A stretch of DNA of 64,000 nt. Source: Atopobiaceae bacterium. GTDB lineage: Bacteria > Actinomycetota > Coriobacteriia > Coriobacteriales > Atopobiaceae. Numbering within the stretch: the first letter of the stretch is position 1; every line of letters starts with the position of its first letter. Shown here piece by piece: positions 28,756-37,785 of the stretch. The notes beneath the pieces are model-generated. The model searched no databases. It was given only the letters and a program-made list of their open reading frames with translations, and was not told where the DNA came from. The stretch covers positions 372,001-436,000 of the forward strand of contig JALCUE010000001.1 in assembly GCA_022655215.1 (NCBI GenBank). The letters are read 5' to 3'. The translations under genes and the position numbers were made by a program.

Positions 28756-29499
28756 ATGGAAGAGAGTCTCGACCGGGGCAAGCGCACGTCATGGCTGCGA
28801 GTCGTCGTCACGACCTGCCTGACCCTCGTGCTCGCCCTCTCCGCGACGCTCGCCCTCGCGGGATGCGGTGTCTCGGATGAGGACGCGTCGAAGAAGGTCG
28901 TCGACTCCGCGTTGGACGACCTCAAGGCCACCGACAGCACCTCCGTGGAGTCCACGCTCGGCTCCACGCTCTGTGACCAGATCCGCGCCTATGGCATCGA
29001 CCCAGCCGACTTCTACTCGGCCCTCGTCAATCACTTCTCCTACACGGACAACGGCTCCACCGTCGACGGGGACTCCGCCACGGTGAGCCTCACGGTGACC
29101 AACGTCGACTTCCAGTCGATCTACATGGCATGGCAGTCCGACTTCACGAACTATGTCAGCACGACGGAGGCCGTCGACCTCTATTCGACCGATGGCCAGG
29201 ACGGGGTCGTCAAGAAGGGGCTCCAGATGCTCCTGGACGACCTCAACGCCGACGATGCTCCCACAAAGACCGAGGACGTCACGATAGACCTCACGAAGGG
29301 TTCGGACGGCAGCTGGTCCATGTCGGACCAGAGCCAGCTCACGTCGGCCCTCCTCGCTGGCAATGACATCGCCTCGGTCACGTCGGGTTCCCCCAGCCCG
29401 ACCACCGACGAGGAGTCCGCTGATTCCGCCGACGCGTCGTCCAGCTCCGATGGCTTCTCCGGTTCGAACTCCTCCAGCACGGCGATCACGACCGAGTAG
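28756..29499 (+). CDS. Hypothetical lipoprotein
   Basis: A 247-residue secreted lipoprotein. The N-terminal basic stretch and hydrophobic core end in the lipobox LALAGC, so the mature N-terminal Cys is near residue 37. The mature part is acidic with a repeated pattern of short helices (SKKVVDSALDDLKATD) and ends in a Ser/Thr/Asp-rich linker tail. No catalytic motif is visible. It may resemble the DUF4878/DUF5105 type of solute-binding-like lipoproteins, but I cannot assign it. It stands alone and faces folA convergently. Confidence 0.75.
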   Translation: MEESLDRGKRTSWLRVVVTTCLTLVLALSATLALAGCGVSDEDASKKVVDSALDDLKATDSTSVESTLGSTLCDQIRAYGIDPADFYSALVNHFSYTDNGSTVDGDSATVSLTVTNVDFQSIYMAWQSDFTNYVSTTEAVDLYSTDGQDGVVKKGLQMLLDDLNADDAPTKTEDVTIDLTKGSDGSWSMSDQSQLTSALLAGNDIASVTSGSPSPTTDEESADSADASSSSDGFSGSNSSSTAITTE

Positions 29500-29532
29500 G
29501 GTCGCACCTGCCGTTCCTGCGTCTGCGGTCCC

Positions 29533-30033
29533 CTAGACCACGTGCTCGTAGGTCGCGAACGAGTAGGGCGTGCCATCCTCGGTCGTTCCTCCGTCACTCG
29601 TCGAGACCAGCTGCCAGCCGGGAAGCCGGTCGAGGTCGGGGAAGAATGCGTCGGCGGGGAGCGTGCACTGGTTGCGGGTCACGTAGACGTGCTCGCAATG
29701 CGGCAGGAAGCTGCGGTACACCGACTCGCCCCCGATGATCCAGACGGCATCGTCTGCGGCGGTCAGCTCGAGCACCTCGCGCACGCCATGGCATACCTCG
29801 ATACCCTCGGGCGAGAAGTCCTCGTCGCGCGTGAGCACGACGTTGCGGCGCCCCTTGAGCGGACGCTCGCCGGGCAGGCTCTCAAGCGTGCGCCGGCCCA
29901 TCACCACGGTGCCTCCCATGGTGTGCTCGACGAACGTGCGCATGTCGGCCTTGTTCCTGACGAGAAGACCGCCGCCTTGGCCTATGCCCCAGTCGTCGCA
30001 GACGGCGACGATGGCGTTGATGTGACGGGTCAT
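29533..30033 (-). CDS. folA: Dihydrofolate reductase
   Basis: NADPH-dependent reduction of dihydrofolate to tetrahydrofolate; 166 residues. It has the N-terminal INAIVAVCDDWGIG, the cofactor motif VVMGRRTLESLP and the WIIGGESVY motif. It lies ten bases downstream of thyA, and its AGGAGG overlaps the thyA stop codon. ThyA makes the dihydrofolate that this enzyme recycles, so the pair is a functional unit. The start ATG 30033 is clear. Confidence 0.95.
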   Translation of the reverse strand: MTRHINAIVAVCDDWGIGQGGGLLVRNKADMRTFVEHTMGGTVVMGRRTLESLPGERPLKGRRNVVLTRDEDFSPEGIEVCHGVREVLELTAADDAVWIIGGESVYRSFLPHCEHVYVTRNQCTLPADAFFPDLDRLPGWQLVSTSDGGTTEDGTPYSFATYEHVV

Positions 30034-30043
30034 GTGGGTCCTC

Positions 30044-30892
30044 CTAGACCGCTATGGGGATGCCCTTCACCTGGGGGCCATGTTCGTAGCCCTCGACGAT
30101 GAGGTCATCGGTGGTGAAGTCGTAGAAGTCGTGGACGTCGGGATTGAGGCTCACCTTCGGGGCGGCCAGCCTCGGACGCTCGATGAGCTCGCGGACGATG
30201 TCCACGTGACGGTCGTAGATGTGTGCGTCGGAGATGACGTGCAGCAGCTCTCCTGCGACCATGCCCTCCACCTGAGCCACCATCATGAGCAGGATCGCGT
30301 ACTGGCACACGTTCCAGTTGTTGGCGGCGAGCACGTCCTGGCTGCGCTGCATGAGCAGCATGTTGAGCGTGGGGCGGTCACTTCCCGGGTCCTGCGTGAC
30401 GTTGTAGGTCACGGAGTAGGCGCAGGGGTAGAGGTGCATCTCGGAGAGGTCGGCGAACGTGTACATGTTCGTCATGATCCTGCGGGAGTAGGGCGTGTTC
30501 TCGAGGTCGTAGAGCACGCGGTCCATCTGGTCGAAGTCGCCCTCGGGGTAGTGGCTCTTCTGGGCGATCTGGTAGCCGTAGGCCTTGCCGATGCTGCCGG
30601 ACTCGTCCGCCCACTCGTCCCAGATGTGGCTGTTGAGGTCATGGACGTCGTTCGACTTCCTCTGGTAGATCCAGAGGATCTCGTCCATGGCGCTCTTGAG
30701 GGCGGTGCGGCGAAGCGTGAGCGCGGGGAACTCCTCGCGCAGGTCGTAGCGGTTCGTCACGCCGAAGCGCTTGATGGTGTAGGCGGGCTCGCCGTCCTCC
30801 CAGTGGGGACGGACCTTCTGGCCCTCGGTGGTGGTCCCATGGTCGATGATGTCATGACACATGTCGCAGAACAGGTCGTCCGCCTTGCTCAT
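30044..30892 (-). CDS. thyA: Thymidylate synthase
   Basis: Methylates dUMP to dTMP with 5,10-methylene-THF; 282 residues. The active-site Cys lies in LYPCAYSVTYN at about residue 156. The usual PCH is replaced by PCA, a variant seen in some ThyA lineages. RSQDVLAANNWN and the C-terminal segments are conserved. I start it at ATG 30892 because GGAGG lies eight bases upstream; an upstream ATG at 30925 has no site. folA follows. The low-complexity membrane protein gene at 30999-31952 is upstream on the same strand after 106 bp. Confidence 0.93.
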   Translation of the reverse strand: MSKADDLFCDMCHDIIDHGTTTEGQKVRPHWEDGEPAYTIKRFGVTNRYDLREEFPALTLRRTALKSAMDEILWIYQRKSNDVHDLNSHIWDEWADESGSIGKAYGYQIAQKSHYPEGDFDQMDRVLYDLENTPYSRRIMTNMYTFADLSEMHLYPCAYSVTYNVTQDPGSDRPTLNMLLMQRSQDVLAANNWNVCQYAILLMMVAQVEGMVAGELLHVISDAHIYDRHVDIVRELIERPRLAAPKVSLNPDVHDFYDFTTDDLIVEGYEHGPQVKGIPIAV

Positions 30893-30998
30893 CGGGAAAC
30901 CTCCGTCTCGAGGGATGCCATACACGCCTGCTGGCCACGTTACACCGTCGGCGTGCCGCCGGTGCGTCTCGTCAGCCTTGTCCCACCAATGGTCGCGA

Positions 30999-31952
30999 CT
31001 ACTTGGCCGCGGACAGCGAGAGCGCCTTCTGAAGCGTGGAGGAGGACTTCTCGCGAGACGACGAGGCCGTGTCGTCGGACGACGAGAGGTCGGAGACGGT
31101 CTTGCCGGAGGGGTCCTCGATCATGGCGAGCTGGTCGGAGATGGCGCTCCAGCGATCGGCCGCGTAGTTCTTGCTCACGATGAGGTTGTTGATGATGGCG
31201 GAGGACTGCGAGCCGGACACGTCGGATGGCGGCGTGAGCGCCTCGATGTCCGACTTCGCCTTGTCGGCGACATCGATGGCCGATTCGATCTCGGTGGTGG
31301 GGTCGTCGGCGCCGGCAGCGGCCCTGAGGTGGCTCACGACCTGCTCGTTGGCGGTCTTGTCTATCGAGACGACCTTGTGCGTGAAGTCCGAGACGCTCGA
31401 CTGCGCGCCCGAGTAGTCGGTCGCCGCGACCGAGCTGCCGATGTTGTTGTCATAGAGGTCGAGCTCATAGGCCAGACCGGACTTCGTGGAGAGGGACTCG
31501 TCGGTGCTGGCACTCGTTCCATAGCCGTTCGAGTTGCCGGACCCGTAGCCGTATCCGTTCGAGTTGCCGGACCCGTAGCCGTATCCGTTCGAGTTGCCGG
31601 ACCCGTAGCCGTAGCCGTTCGAGCTTCCATATCCGTAGCTTCCGTAGTAGCCCTGTGACCACGTGAGGGCATCGTACGTGCAGCTGCTGATCGCGTTGAC
31701 GAGGAGGAAGCAGATCACGATGACGGCGCCCGCGATGAAGTAGGCGGCGTTGCCCGACTTGTTCTTCTCGCTGGAGGTGGTGGCGCTCGCGCTCTCGACC
31801 ACGGGAGGCTCCGGCGCCGTGGGCTGCTGCTGCACCACTGGCTGTGCCTGGGCCACTGGCTGTGCCTGGGCCACGGGCTGCTGGGCCGCGGGCTGTGCCT
31901 GGGCAGGCTGGGCGGTGTTCGCGTTTGGATCGTTCTGCGGGTTCTCGACCAT
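30999..31952 (-). CDS. Membrane protein with Ala/Gln/Pro and Tyr/Gly repeats
   Basis: A 317-residue protein. A disordered N-terminus rich in QPVAQAQ repeats (about 1-50) is followed by one membrane segment (AAYFIAGAVIVICFLLVNAI, about 68-90). Then comes a Tyr/Gly/Ser/Asn region with three exact copies of a ten-residue YGYGSGNSNG unit, and an outside helical domain of about 170 residues. The last resembles methyl-accepting or DUF-type sensor stalks without a recognised motif. The start ATG 31952 has AAAGGA upstream; an earlier ATG at 31976 lies almost at the transcription start suggested by TAGAAT (31993-31988). Function unknown; surface exposure is likely. Confidence 0.75.
   Translation of the reverse strand: MVENPQNDPNANTAQPAQAQPAAQQPVAQAQPVAQAQPVVQQQPTAPEPPVVESASATTSSEKNKSGNAAYFIAGAVIVICFLLVNAISSCTYDALTWSQGYYGSYGYGSSNGYGYGSGNSNGYGYGSGNSNGYGYGSGNSNGYGTSASTDESLSTKSGLAYELDLYDNNIGSSVAATDYSGAQSSVSDFTHKVVSIDKTANEQVVSHLRAAAGADDPTTEIESAIDVADKAKSDIEALTPPSDVSGSQSSAIINNLIVSKNYAADRWSAISDQLAMIEDPSGKTVSDLSSSDDTASSSREKSSSTLQKALSLSAAK
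31528..31617 (-). repeat. Three in-frame 30-bp tandem repeats
   Basis: Three near-identical 30-bp units (starting TTCGAGTTGCCGGACCCGTA on the plus strand), differing only at a tat/tag position, encode the YGYGSGNSNG units. Such repeats are prone to gain or loss by slippage without frameshift. Confidence 0.95.
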
Positions 31953-32126
31953 GTGGCGAGTCCTTTCGTCCGTCATGTTCTTACAAGATTCTAACCGAAG
32001 CGGCCCCTCGGCGCGCCTCGCCCACGAGCGCTACACTCGACCGTGAGCGCGACCCATGCGTGGGCCGCCCATATGGTGGGGGAGACGACCGATCCGCGGG
32101 CACGCGCCCGCGAGCAAGGAGACGAC

Positions 32127-33632
32127 ATGGCCTGCACGACGCTGCTGGTGGGCAAGGACGCGAGCTACGACGGTTCGACCATCGTGGCCAGGAACGAGGA
32201 CTCGTCCAACGGCGAGTTCAACCCCAAGCGCTTCGTCGTGGTGCACCCCGCGGACCAACCACGCCACTATCGCTGCGTGATCTCCCACCTCGAGCTCGAC
32301 CTGCCCTGTGATCCCATGCGCTACACCTCGCTTCCTGACGCCGACGGGAGCCGTGGCATCTGGGCCGAGGCCGGCGTGAACGAGGCGAACGTCTCCATGA
32401 GCGCGACCGAGACCCTCACCTCCAACGAGCGCGTGCTGGGGGCGGACCCCCTGGTCGAGCTGGTCCCGGCCGTGGGCAAGCCGGGAGAGGAGGGGTCGGC
32501 TCCCGAGATCGTGGGTGGCATCGGCGAGGAGGACATGGTCACCGTCGTGCTGCCGTACGTACGCTCGGCGCGTGAGGGCGTGGCTCGTCTCGGCGGTCTT
32601 CTCGAGCGCTATGGCACCTATGAGATGAACGGCATCGCCTTCTCCGACGTGGACGAGGTCTGGTGGCTGGAGACCGTGGGCGGCCACCACTGGATCGCCC
32701 GCAGGGTCCCCGACGACTGCTACGTCACCATGCCCAACCAGCTGGGGCTCGACACCCTCGACATGGATGACGCCACGGGCGCCCAGCGCGAGTTCATGGC
32801 GAGCTCCGACATCCGCGAGTTCGTGGAGGACAACCACCTTGATACGTCCCTCGACGGCCATCTCGACCCCCGCGACGCCTTCGGCAGCGCGTCGGATGCC
32901 GACCACGTCTACAACACACCCCGCGCTTGGGCGATGCAGCGTTTCCTCAATCCCACGTCCGAGCCCTGGGACGCGCCGGACGCACCCCACGGTCCCATGG
33001 CGGACGACATCCCCTGGTGCCGCGTGCCCGAGCGCAAGGTGACCGTGGAGGACGTGAGGTATGCCCTCGCCCTCCACTACCAGGGGACCGTCTACGACCC
33101 GTACGGCCGCTGGGGTGACGACTCCACGCGCGGCGCGTTCCGTCCCATCGGCATCAACCGCAACGGCCAGCTCTCCGTGGTGCAGCTGCGCCCCTACGAG
33201 CCCGAGCCATGCCGTGCGGTCCAGTGGATCGCCTACGGCTGCAACGTCTTCAACGCCCTCGTGCCCTTCTACGCCAACGTCGACCGCACGCCCGAGTACC
33301 TCTCGAACACGACCTCGCACGTCACCACCGGGAGCCACTACTGGGCGAACCGCATCATCGCGGCGCTCGCCGACGCCCACTTCCACGAGTGCGCGGCGCA
33401 TGTGGAGCGCTACCAGGAGAAGGTGGGGGCCCGAGGCCACGCCACGCTCGCCCGCACCGATGCCTGCGTGGGTGCGGCCGGCATCTCGTACGCGGACGCC
33501 GCGCCCACGCTCGAGGCCGCGAACGACGCCACGGCGGACGCCCTGCGTCGCGACACGGACGACCTGCTGGACCGTGTCCTCTACGAGGCGAGCATGGGGA
33601 TGGCGAACGGCTTCTCTCGCTCGGATGCCTAG
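32127..33632 (+). CDS. C69-family dipeptidase (PepD)
   Basis: N-terminal-nucleophile hydrolase that cleaves dipeptides. At 501 residues it begins MACTTLLVGK; the catalytic Cys is residue 3, matching PepD enzymes where the Cys becomes the N-terminus after processing. Other conserved blocks are DGSTIVARNEDS, GVNEANVSMSATET and GGHHWIARRVPDDCYVT. The start ATG 32127 has AAGGAG upstream. A TACACT box at 32032-32037 could be its -10. Probably nutritional peptide use in the cytoplasm; no signal peptide is seen. Confidence 0.9.
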   Translation: MACTTLLVGKDASYDGSTIVARNEDSSNGEFNPKRFVVVHPADQPRHYRCVISHLELDLPCDPMRYTSLPDADGSRGIWAEAGVNEANVSMSATETLTSNERVLGADPLVELVPAVGKPGEEGSAPEIVGGIGEEDMVTVVLPYVRSAREGVARLGGLLERYGTYEMNGIAFSDVDEVWWLETVGGHHWIARRVPDDCYVTMPNQLGLDTLDMDDATGAQREFMASSDIREFVEDNHLDTSLDGHLDPRDAFGSASDADHVYNTPRAWAMQRFLNPTSEPWDAPDAPHGPMADDIPWCRVPERKVTVEDVRYALALHYQGTVYDPYGRWGDDSTRGAFRPIGINRNGQLSVVQLRPYEPEPCRAVQWIAYGCNVFNALVPFYANVDRTPEYLSNTTSHVTTGSHYWANRIIAALADAHFHECAAHVERYQEKVGARGHATLARTDACVGAAGISYADAAPTLEAANDATADALRRDTDDLLDRVLYEASMGMANGFSRSDA

Positions 33633-33657
33633 GGCCTGCCGAGAGGACCGCTCCGTT

Positions 33658-34101
33658 TTATAGGTGCATGTCCGAGAAGAGCTGGTCCCAGGCCACGCCC
33701 AGCTGACGCACGAGCTCGGTGTCGGCGGGGAGCCACTCCATGTCCGGGAGCTCGGGCTGGGTGAGCCAGCGCATGTCCTCGTGCTCCAGCATGTGGGGCT
33801 GGGATCCCTCGGCGAGCGGGCACACGAAGCAGTCCATGGAGAGGTGGAAGTCGGGGTAGTCGTACTCCACCGTGTCGAATAGCCAGCAGAAGCCGAGCTC
33901 GCAGCCAAGCTCCTCGGAGATCTCGCGTCGGCAGGCCTCGACGGCCGTCTCGCCTGCCTCCACCTTGCCCCCGGGGAACTCCCATCCGTCCTTCATGCTG
34001 CCTGACCCTCGCTGGCAGGCGAGGATTCGGCCCTCATGGGCGATGATGGCGGCGGCCACGTGGATGGTCGGCAGGCCCTTGTCCGACGACGTGTCTGTCA
34101 T
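33658..34101 (-). CDS. Nudix hydrolase (MutT / 8-oxo-dGTP diphosphatase-like)
   Basis: Pyrophosphohydrolase of 147 residues with a complete Nudix box from G45 to C67 (GKVEAGETAVEACRREISEE within it). The N-terminal VAAAIIAHEGRILACQR and EFPGGK context is typical of MutT-type nucleotide-pool sanitation enzymes. It converges on the dipeptidase gene; its 5' side borders the restriction island. Confidence 0.88.
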   Translation of the reverse strand: MTDTSSDKGLPTIHVAAAIIAHEGRILACQRGSGSMKDGWEFPGGKVEAGETAVEACRREISEELGCELGFCWLFDTVEYDYPDFHLSMDCFVCPLAEGSQPHMLEHEDMRWLTQPELPDMEWLPADTELVRQLGVAWDQLFSDMHL

Positions 34102-34270
34102 GCGACTTCCCTTCGTGCGAGCGGTGTCCTTCGGCCTTCCAGCCTAGCTCTTCCCGCGCCATCCGTCCTCTTGCCGAAGCCGGCCTGAGACCGTGGGGCG
34201 AACGGTCTTTGGGCGGAAGCTAATGGGGAGTGCAACGCGAATAGACCTAGTCGCACGAATCGTGTCGAGC

Positions 34271-35521
34271 TTAGAGTCGCTTGGCCAACTCGATACCAAC
34301 ACGCTCAGGTATCTCGGTGACGAGCGCGTTACCCATGCAGAAGGCCCTCTGTCCGACAGTCATGCCGGTGTCAGTCCAACCCTTGGGGAAACACTGAATC
34401 TGGTCTAGCTCATCTGGGACGAGACGACGATAGCGGCCGTCTTCACACTTGATGATGTGCTTGAAACGGGAAGGCGTTCTTCCTCCCTCTCCGGTGACGA
34501 TGGTTCGAGCCGGGTTCTCGGGAAGGTCTGGGAAGGCCATCGATCCCTCGGCATAATGCCATCTATGACCTGTCTTCGTGACGCGTTCCTCGCTCTTCGA
34601 GCCCTTCAAGTACTCCCAGCGAGGCAGGTCCTTCTCGCTCACGAAGTACTCCGGAGGCACTCGGTCATCAGGGATGAGCACGTCGCCGAGAGTCCGCTTG
34701 TCACCGTCATAGACCGACACGCCCTTGCATGTGAGGACCTGTCCTTTCTGCATGACGCCGTCAAGCAGGAAGGGGGAGGTCTCCTTGCCGAGGCCGAAGG
34801 TCTCTGAGACCTCATGGGGGTCATCGGAGATGGAGAACGTGCTGGCCTTGCCCTCCGCCTCGATCGGGAATGCGGAGGCGAGAACGCCATCGTGGAGCAG
34901 ATGATGCTCGAGGTCCCACTTGCGTGCCTTGAGCTCTGCGAAGATATACGTCCGCCGCCGCTTCTGGGGCATCCCGTAATCCGCCGCATTGATCACATGC
35001 CACTCGACCGAGTAACCAAGCTGGTAGAGACAGGAGAGGATGATCGCGAAGTCACGTCCCCGTTGGGATGCGGGGGACTTGAGAAGACGATCGACGTTCT
35101 CCAGAAGGACGTACTTGGGCTTCTTGAGTTCAAGCATCCCATAGATGTCCCACCACAGGACGCCCTTCTTGCCGTTGATTCCCGCCGCTTGGGACAAGGT
35201 CTTCGCGACGGAGTAGTCCTGACATGGGAAGCCGCCGACCAGAAGGTCGAAGTCGGGAATAGACCGCTCTCCCGCACGGGCCTGGTCGAGAACGATGTTG
35301 ATGTCCTCGTTGACGCAGCTGCCCTCACCGAAATGGCTTTCATAGCAGCGCCATGCGAATTGCTTTTTCTCGGTACCAGGCTCCCACTGATCTGCCCATA
35401 CGGTCTTGAAGACGTCGTTCCCGATGGCGTCATTGGCTCGTTCGAAGCCGACGCGGAAGCCTCCCACTCCAGCGAAGAGCTCTGCTATGCGGATGGTCTT
35501 TTTGGCTGGGGTGGTGGGCAT
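34271..35521 (-). CDS. C5-cytosine DNA methyltransferase (Sau3AI-type partner)
   Basis: Modification enzyme of a type II restriction system, 416 residues. It has SAM motif I FAGVGGFRVG (16-25), catalytic C100 in GGFPCQDYS (motif IV), ENV at 141-143 (motif VI), QKRRR (motif VIII) and the C-terminal GNALV (motif X). The roughly 130-residue variable region before motif IX carries target recognition. Because the adjacent nuclease looks like Sau3AI, the expected product is GAT-m5C in GATC; that is an inference. GC content is visibly lower than in flanking genes. The ribosome site is GAAGGGA, about 11 bases upstream. The nuclease gene lies 79 bp upstream on the same strand. Confidence 0.92.
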   Translation of the reverse strand: MPTTPAKKTIRIAELFAGVGGFRVGFERANDAIGNDVFKTVWADQWEPGTEKKQFAWRCYESHFGEGSCVNEDINIVLDQARAGERSIPDFDLLVGGFPCQDYSVAKTLSQAAGINGKKGVLWWDIYGMLELKKPKYVLLENVDRLLKSPASQRGRDFAIILSCLYQLGYSVEWHVINAADYGMPQKRRRTYIFAELKARKWDLEHHLLHDGVLASAFPIEAEGKASTFSISDDPHEVSETFGLGKETSPFLLDGVMQKGQVLTCKGVSVYDGDKRTLGDVLIPDDRVPPEYFVSEKDLPRWEYLKGSKSEERVTKTGHRWHYAEGSMAFPDLPENPARTIVTGEGGRTPSRFKHIIKCEDGRYRRLVPDELDQIQCFPKGWTDTGMTVGQRAFCMGNALVTEIPERVGIELAKRL

Positions 35522-35600
35522 CAGACGGGCGTCCCTTCAAGTCGAGATTGCTATATCGATTGTCGCCGATCTTCGGCTTTCGATCAAGAACCTGCCCGCA

Positions 35601-36989
35601 TTATTTCGAGATCTCCATCAGCGCAAGCTGGCCCGCGATATATCTGGCGTTGAGCCAGAAACACCTCTTCGGCTCCTGTGTCCCTTGGGGTGTTGGGAGC
35701 GTGTCATGGCTGTCCTTCCCGTGGGGTCGCACATGACAGCAACGGTTCTCCGTTGAGCGCGGCAGATGGTCATACTGACCGTTCCTGACCAATTCCCTTG
35801 TCTGCTCGTAGCACCTCTCTGCTTCGGCGAGGTCCTCTGACGGCATGCTCCAGAAGCGAATCCCCTTGAGATGCGTGGGTGCCTCCTTGTCAGACTCGGC
35901 TCCCTCAATCTGAAACAAGACGAAGAGGAACGGGCGGGTGAGCTGGGCATAGAGGTCACTATCTTCCCAAGGGACATCAACGATGTCGCAATAGCGGAAA
36001 GCGGGAAACGATATGGCCTCCTTTGGCATCCCGTTCTGTCTGAGACGGATGCTCTTGAGGTTGATGTCTGCCTTCTCGAACTCGGCAATCTTCGTTCCAC
36101 TCCCCTGGATTCCGAGAATCCTGCGCGTGATGCGCGAGTAGAAGCCCTTGTCAGTGTTCTTGATGCCGAATAGCGCGGCCAGCTCTTCGCTGCTCTTCCC
36201 TAGGAAGGGCTGGAATCTCGTCTTCACCAGGGACACAAGATCAAGTCCTTCTTGCTTGCCTTCCCGCTCGATGCTCTGCGCGGAGAGGCCTCTGGCAAGC
36301 ACGGACCTCATGTATGACTGCTTCAGCGCGAAAGCACGCGGTTTCGCGGGGACCTCGGAGAAGGGCTGTTCACGCGTCTTGCTCGAATCGGCTGCCTTCG
36401 TACATGCTTCGAGGTACATCGTGTCGCCGCTGGACAGCTCATGCGCGTGACCTGTCTTCACCTTCTCGGCTATGGTCTCCCAGTCCTTGCGAATCGTGGA
36501 TCTGTCCTCCTCGGGGACATGCCACTCCTCTACGAGGCGGAAGAAGTAGTCGAGAGGATCCTTGTCCCTCTCATACTCGTAGAACATGAAGAGGACGTCT
36601 CTGAGCTTGCTCTCGAGCGTGCTGGAATCGAACGTCTCGGTGACGATGGTCATGTAGTTGATCATTGTGACGACGAGGCGCTCCTTGGGTGCGAGGGTCC
36701 CGTCCTTCAGCCTCTTGACTGGCGTTACCTTGAGTTCGAGGCCGGCATCGGGGAAGTCGGGCCCTTGGATGCTATTGGGCTCGTAGCCGAAGTAGACCTC
36801 CTCGACGGTCTCGCCGAATCCCCCTTTGCCCTTCCTCTGGAGCTTCTCGTTGGGAGCAAGCCCAAGCTTCTTTCGTAGCGTTGTCTTCTCAAGCTGCTGC
36901 GCGTAGCTGACGATCGAGAAGCGACTCGAGGGGTCATAGTCGACGCCATGTTCATAGACGGGTCTCTGGTTACCGGTCTTTGAGCTCAT
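35601..36989 (-). CDS. Sau3AI/MutH-family type II restriction endonuclease
   Basis: Restriction enzyme of about 462 residues. Residues 53-105 match the MutH/Sau3AI fold: KGGFGETVEEVYFGYEPN, then D78, E85 and K87 (GPDFPDAGLELK), the same D-x6-E-x-K spacing as MutH D70/E77/K79. A second, MutH-like domain without catalytic residues usually fills the C-terminal half, as in Sau3AI. The likely target is GATC. I prefer ATG 36989 (GAGAGGGG upstream) over ATG 37007. It precedes the methyltransferase in one operon. Codon use and GC indicate horizontal acquisition. Assignment is by motif, not by search. Confidence 0.87.
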   Translation of the reverse strand: MSSKTGNQRPVYEHGVDYDPSSRFSIVSYAQQLEKTTLRKKLGLAPNEKLQRKGKGGFGETVEEVYFGYEPNSIQGPDFPDAGLELKVTPVKRLKDGTLAPKERLVVTMINYMTIVTETFDSSTLESKLRDVLFMFYEYERDKDPLDYFFRLVEEWHVPEEDRSTIRKDWETIAEKVKTGHAHELSSGDTMYLEACTKAADSSKTREQPFSEVPAKPRAFALKQSYMRSVLARGLSAQSIEREGKQEGLDLVSLVKTRFQPFLGKSSEELAALFGIKNTDKGFYSRITRRILGIQGSGTKIAEFEKADINLKSIRLRQNGMPKEAISFPAFRYCDIVDVPWEDSDLYAQLTRPFLFVLFQIEGAESDKEAPTHLKGIRFWSMPSEDLAEAERCYEQTRELVRNGQYDHLPRSTENRCCHVRPHGKDSHDTLPTPQGTQEPKRCFWLNARYIAGQLALMEISK

Positions 36990-37228
36990 GGAATTGACCC
37001 CTCTCATCGTTCCGTCCCTGCTTTCCCATCGAGCATACAGCGGCGGGCCGACACGTAAGCCTGCGTTAGAGTTGAGGTGGAGCGGATACTGACGACCTGA
37101 TTCGACCGAAACGCTTGCTAGTAAAGCGATCGTAGGGAAAGGGGCCGGCGCTTCCCCTGTGCTGCCTGGAACAGTGCGATGATTGCATGCGACGCACGAC
37201 CGTCCTCTTCGGAAGGCTTGACGGGCAT
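36990..37228. promoter_or_regulatory. Divergent R-M / vsr control region
   Basis: This is a 239-bp gap between the restriction operon (minus) and vsr (plus). Composition changes from low to high GC towards vsr at about 37.2 kb, marking the island edge. I see no convincing controller-protein box or -35/-10 pair. Confidence 0.4.
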
Positions 37229-37744
37229 ATGACCTCGCTTGCCACGCGACATGTTATGCAGGCCAACAAGGGCAAGGACACCAAACCCGAGCTGGTCCTG
37301 CGCCATGCCCTGCGTGCCGCGGGCTACCCCGGTTATCGCCTCCACTGGAAGGACGCGGCGGGCCATCCCGACATAACCTATCCGGGCCGTCGGGTGGCCA
37401 TCTTCGTGAACGGCTGCTTCTGGCACCGTTGCTCGCGCTGCAAGCTCACCACCCCCAAGACGAACACGGCGTTCTGGGAGGAGAAGTTCGCGCGGAACCG
37501 CGAGCGTGACCGTCGCGAATGGCGCGAGCTGGTGGGGGAGGGCTGGTGCGTCGTGGTGGTATGGGAGCACGACCTCAAGCGTGGGCATGTGGACGCGACC
37601 GTGGCTGACGTGGTATGTGAGTTGGAGCGTGCGGGCGACGGGGGTCCGGGGATCGGTCGCATGGTGGAGATAGGCTCGCCAGCGGCATGGGAGCTCGCCG
37701 CACGGAGGGGACGCCTCAGGGCGAGAGGGTCCTCTCGGCCATGA
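37229..37744 (+). CDS. vsr: Very-short-patch mismatch repair endonuclease
   Basis: Nicks DNA at T:G mismatches arising from deamination of 5-methylcytosine. At 171 residues it begins MTSLATRHVMQANKGKDTKP, close to canonical Vsr N-termini. It has PELVLRHALRAAGY, the catalytic-metal Asp D48 in GHPDITYPGRR and the GCFWHRC zinc/His segment. The start ATG 37229 fits the family; ATG 37187 would add 14 unlikely residues. It lies beside a C5-cytosine methyltransferase system, which it would service, but its high-GC codon use matches the host rather than the R-M genes. Confidence 0.9.
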   Translation: MTSLATRHVMQANKGKDTKPELVLRHALRAAGYPGYRLHWKDAAGHPDITYPGRRVAIFVNGCFWHRCSRCKLTTPKTNTAFWEEKFARNRERDRREWRELVGEGWCVVVVWEHDLKRGHVDATVADVVCELERAGDGGPGIGRMVEIGSPAAWELAARRGRLRARGSSRP

Positions 37745-37785
37745 TGGGAGCCATGCAAGCTCATGACGCTGGCGGATTCATGGAT

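Noticed and set aside
31528-31617. CRISPR-like or intergenic repeat
   Set aside because: The 30-bp units are contiguous without spacers and encode in-frame YGYGSGNSNG repeats.
34193-34408. Short plus-strand open frame beside the methyltransferase
   Set aside because: It mostly lies antisense to the methyltransferase 3' end, with no ribosome site.
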